Assembly (NCBI RefSeq): GCF_000471905.2
Contig: NW_006499435.1
Span: forward strand, 5,545,843 to 5,609,842
Source of the DNA: Amborella trichopoda
Lineage: Eukaryota; Streptophyta; Magnoliopsida; Amborellales; Amborellaceae
DNA length: 64,000 bases
Direction of reading: 5' to 3'
Part shown: in pieces, positions 61,161-64,000 of the stretch
Numbering within the stretch: position 1 is the stretch's first letter
Layout: the number at the start of each line of letters is the position of its first letter
Position numbers and translations under genes: made by a program
Notes under the pieces: model-generated
Database searches by the model: none
The model's input: the letters and a program-made list of their open reading frames with translations, nothing else
What the model was told of the DNA's origin: nothing

Positions 61161-61499
61161 CCATGTATATATGGTCCATACATGTCTATTATATATATAA
61201 TTTGGTGATGGAATTTATGCATAGAAATAGATAATGTCATAAACCTCTTTATAGCCAATCAATAATTCATAACGCAAGGAGAAAGAAAGGTAGAGAGAAA
61301 ATAAAAAGACATCAGAGCCTGGTTACTCTGTGAGTTAGGAGTAGCTTTCCTCAAAAGGTCGTTTTCTCCCCTTAAAATGACAAAAATACCCTTGAAATCT
61401 CAGCGGAAGTAGCTGCAGTCCAATTGGTAGCAATTTTCAATAACTTTTTTAGATTTTTTTTTGTTGGTAGTTTCTTTCTCTCTTATGCACATTTAAAAC

Positions 61500-62076
61500 G
61501 AGTAATTTATGTGGACAAAAAAAAAATAAAAAATAAAATACGAATGCGTGGAAAGTTATGCAGAAAGTCGATCAATCCTTATTTTTTTAATATTTTTTAA
61601 AATTATCTTTCGGTCCAAAAATGGCATTAACGAATTGGTTTTTAAATTTTGTTTCTTGAGTTTTTCCGTTTGTAGAGCTCCGTTTCAAGGCCCGGCTCAG
61701 TTCTAGAGGAGTCTGAGGTCCTCATTTTTTGACCGATTTTGTTTCTTTTTTGTGGAATAAATGAGTGGTCCAAAGATGGGACCTCGGACCGCTCTAGAAT
61801 TGAGCCCTATCCATAGAGCGGTCCCAAGTCCCCATCCTCAAACCACCCTTTCTTTCTTTTTTGGGGAAGACAAGAGCGACAACTTTCTAGACTAAACCAG
61901 GTGAGCCGTACTAATGAAAAAAATTTAAAAATTTGTTCAAGGATGCCATCGTCAAACCGAGAGGCAATTTAAAAAAAATTTAAAAAACACGGGTTAATTG
62001 AATCTCAACATAATTTTTACTTAAAATTAGCCCATTTCATATTTTTTATATTTTGGCCGTACATAAATTTCTCCAT
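61500..62076. mobile_element. Family E MITE, expanded copy
   Basis: Left ACGAGTAATTTATGTGGACA with AAGTCGATCAATCCTTATTT; right GGGTTAATTGAATCTCAACA with TTTTGGCCGTACATAAATTT. The middle has repeated GAGGTCCTCATTTTTTGACC and AAGTCCCCATCCTCAAACC blocks like those at 49.2-49.6 kb. Confidence 0.6.
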
Positions 62077-62359
62077 TCAAAACTAGTGGGAGAAAACCTA
62101 GGCTTTTTCGGAGAGATCTCACTCTCTACACATCTTACACTTTTCTTAAAGAGGGGGAATGAAAAGGAGGAAAGAGTAAGGAGTAAAAATGTTTTTACGT
62201 TTGCTAAAGAAAGGAAAATGTCAATTTTTTATTCATTTCTTACACGCATGGAATACAAAAAAAAAAAACAGTTGGATGGCTAGTCCTCATCAAATTGAGA
62301 ACCACGAGGTTCCACTCCTCCAATCAATGACTCTCTCTCTCTCATGAGTAGAGCAGAAA

Positions 62360-62715
62360 TAGGAGTGTGGACTGGGCCCACCATAGCCCTAGCCCGGACT
62401 TTGTCCCTGTAGAGCTTGCCCAAGCCCGATTTGGCCCAGACCGGATGGAAGAGTCGCTGCCACGGCCCTAGCTCTATTTTGACTAGGCTAAGCCGACTAG
62501 AACCAAAGAAAACAAGGAAAACAATAAGAAAAAAGGGCCTGCTCGGGACAACCTGGCCTTGGCCAGCTTGGCTCTAAATCTGGCCAGGCTTTGGCTCCTA
62601 GGCTGGCCCTCAGCATGTGCTGGCTCAACCCGAGCCCCGCCTCGATCCACATTTTGTGCCCAACCACAAGTTCTTTGGTGCTAGGCTGCCTGGCCGGTTG
62701 CCAACCCTAAATAGC
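62360..62715. mobile_element. hAT-like GGCCC-rich element
   Basis: AGGAGTGTGGACTGGGCCCA at the left and CTGGCCGGTTGCCAACCCTA at the right are degraded forms of the TAGGGGTGGCAAT termini. The inside is rich in GGCCTTGGCC and AGCCCG words. Confidence 0.5.
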
Positions 62716-62748
62716 AACATGTCTCTCTTGTGAAAGGAAAATATATAT

Positions 62749-63727
62749 TGTCTTTCGGGTTAATATGGAAGGTGTGCATTGTGATCAGTATATAGAAAAT
62801 ATAGGTACAATATATGTCTATGATTTATTTCTATTATTGTCATTTGTATTTGTCAATATAAGACAAGTTTTATATATTCATATTGATTAATTGACACTGA
62901 GTCCCTTCAGAGAAACCTGAAATTCTTCACATAATATTAGAGCCAGACTCATCTTTATTGTAGTCATTCCTGTAAGATTGCGTCTGTTATGTTGTTACTC
63001 GATAGTGTTCTTTTAGGTATGATCAAGTCTGTTATTTGTTAATTCATCATGTATGTCTGTTTGCGAACTACTTAATCTATTACGGATAGGAACCGAGTTA
63101 TGTTGGCTCTTCCAAGTGTTATTTTGTTTTTTCGGTTGACTCGATTATTTTTCGATCTATGGAGAAGATTTGAAGTTTTTATACGTTGTTAAAGCCAATT
63201 TTATTCAAGCCTTCCGTTTTTTAGGCTTATTGATCTACCATTGCTTGAGCATGCCTTGTTTTGTTGTTCATATGTGCTTGTTGATAAAGCACCCTTAGCA
63301 TGACAACCCCTGTTTCTACTAGTCATGCTGCGTACGTAAAGATTCAACTGCTCGTTTCCGTAACTTAGTGTTCAAACTCCAACTGCTCAGCGCATCTTGA
63401 GTTTTCTCTTTTTCTTTCTTTTTGGTTTTCTTTTCTTGTATAATTTTCATTACCTTAATGAAATGATAATCGTGTATATTCTTCAAAAAAAAATAAAAAT
63501 AAATAAAGTATATGTTGTCTACCAAATTAATATAGAAATTGTATATTGTAATCCATATATATGAAAAATATAGGTAGAATATATTGTATTTTTATGGTAC
63601 GTCTGAGTATAATACTAGTGTCTATGATTTATTTTTATCATTATCACCTGTATTTGTATATATAAGACAAACTTATATATTTATATTGATTAATGAACAT
63701 TAAGACTCTTTAAAAAAATCTGGTAGC
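62749..63727 (+). mobile_element. Short LTR-element relic (copia- or TRIM-like)
   Basis: Two arms of about 180-215 bp, 62749-62931 and 63513-63727, share GTCTATGATTTATTTYTATY, GTATTTGT.AATATAAGACAA and ATATTGATTAATNGACA. Right after the left arm, ATATTAGAGCC resembles the tRNA-Met primer-binding site used by copia and TRIM elements. The internal part is only about 580 bp and shows no gag or pol. Arm divergence is substantial, so it is old and broken. Family is inferred, not certain. Confidence 0.55.
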
Positions 63728-64000
63728 CTCTCTCTCTCTCTCAAGTCTCCAATACTAGTTGCAGCCTTTGGAGGTTCTTTGGTATTAGGTTCTCTCTACT
63801 ACGAGTTGAGAAACATGTAAGTGGATTGTTTCACTCTATGCTCCCACAGGAGCATAGTATACACATCTTTTAATGACTACAACTTGAATCTCTCTTATAC
63901 AATTAAAAATTAAGGTTTTGTTAGGCTACACCATTCGGTGGTGTATACTTTTAAAGTTTTCAATATTTTTTGACATTTAGATACCCTTATCCTATAGTGT
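63728..64000. other. Window end, nothing recognised
   Basis: A short CT tract at 63729-63744, then AT-rich sequence. GCTCCCACAGGAGC near 63841 is a small hairpin. Confidence 0.4.

Overview
The window is nuclear DNA of a flowering plant. The evidence is spliced genes with GT-AG introns, four plant-type protein families (WEB coiled-coil protein, AMT1 ammonium transporter, plant HMGB protein, CYP90A-type P450), AT-rich intergenic DNA full of small transposons, and abundant CT/GA and CA microsatellites. I cannot name the species. Its gene-poor, MITE-rich character with very frequent (CT)n would suit an early-diverging angiosperm such as Amborella, but that is a guess. There is one assembly gap (713 N).

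Four genes are supported. (1) On the minus strand at 2.5-5.4 kb, a WEB1/PMI2-like coiled-coil protein with two coding exons; its first exon is partly duplicated in tandem just upstream. (2) On the plus strand at 14.0-18.2 kb, an AMT1-type ammonium transporter of 456 aa, split by a 2.8-kb intron holding five MITEs. (3) On the plus strand at 26.05-28.3 kb, a 167-aa HMGB chromatin protein in seven coding exons with a CT-rich leader. (4) On the minus strand at 55.4-60.7 kb, a complete nine-exon, 467-aa CYP90A (CPD-like) brassinosteroid P450. All four reading frames are intact across the splice sites I assigned. They are unrelated housekeeping or physiological genes; nothing suggests a cluster or a shared pathway.

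Most of the rest is repeats. The main one (here 'family A') is a MITE of about 350-400 bp with roughly 21 full or partial copies. It starts GG, ends CC, and has long inverted termini carrying AAGGTTGCAACCTT. Several copies are flanked by perfect or near-perfect 9-bp duplications, which marks it as Mutator-type. Family B (termini GGGATTGTNTACAA) also shows a near 9-bp duplication. Family C (about 430 bp, 44.4 kb), family D (termini with CCCGCATATG-like hairpins), family E (termini GTGATTTACAT) and two hAT-like groups (TAGGGRTGGCAAT and CAGTGTTTTAAAA) are also present. They nest in one another. RTE-type LINE tails, tRNA-derived SINE-like pieces and one short LTR-element relic (62.7-63.7 kb) complete the list.

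Layout: 0-1.3 kb palindrome array; 1.3-2.4 kb MITEs; 2.5-5.9 kb WEB gene and its duplication; 5.9-13.9 kb intergenic MITEs and short tandem repeats; 14.0-18.2 kb AMT1; 18.2-24 kb repeats; 24-28.3 kb HMGB; 28.3-55 kb gene-free repeat land, including the gap, a 1-kb pyrimidine minisatellite and an 86-88-bp tandem array; 55.4-60.8 kb CYP90A; 60.8-64 kb CT-rich DNA, a family E MITE, a hAT-like element and the LTR relic. No new multi-gene system was found. The most unusual items are the palindrome array, the family A MITE burst with its nested insertions, and the tandem duplication of the WEB first exon.
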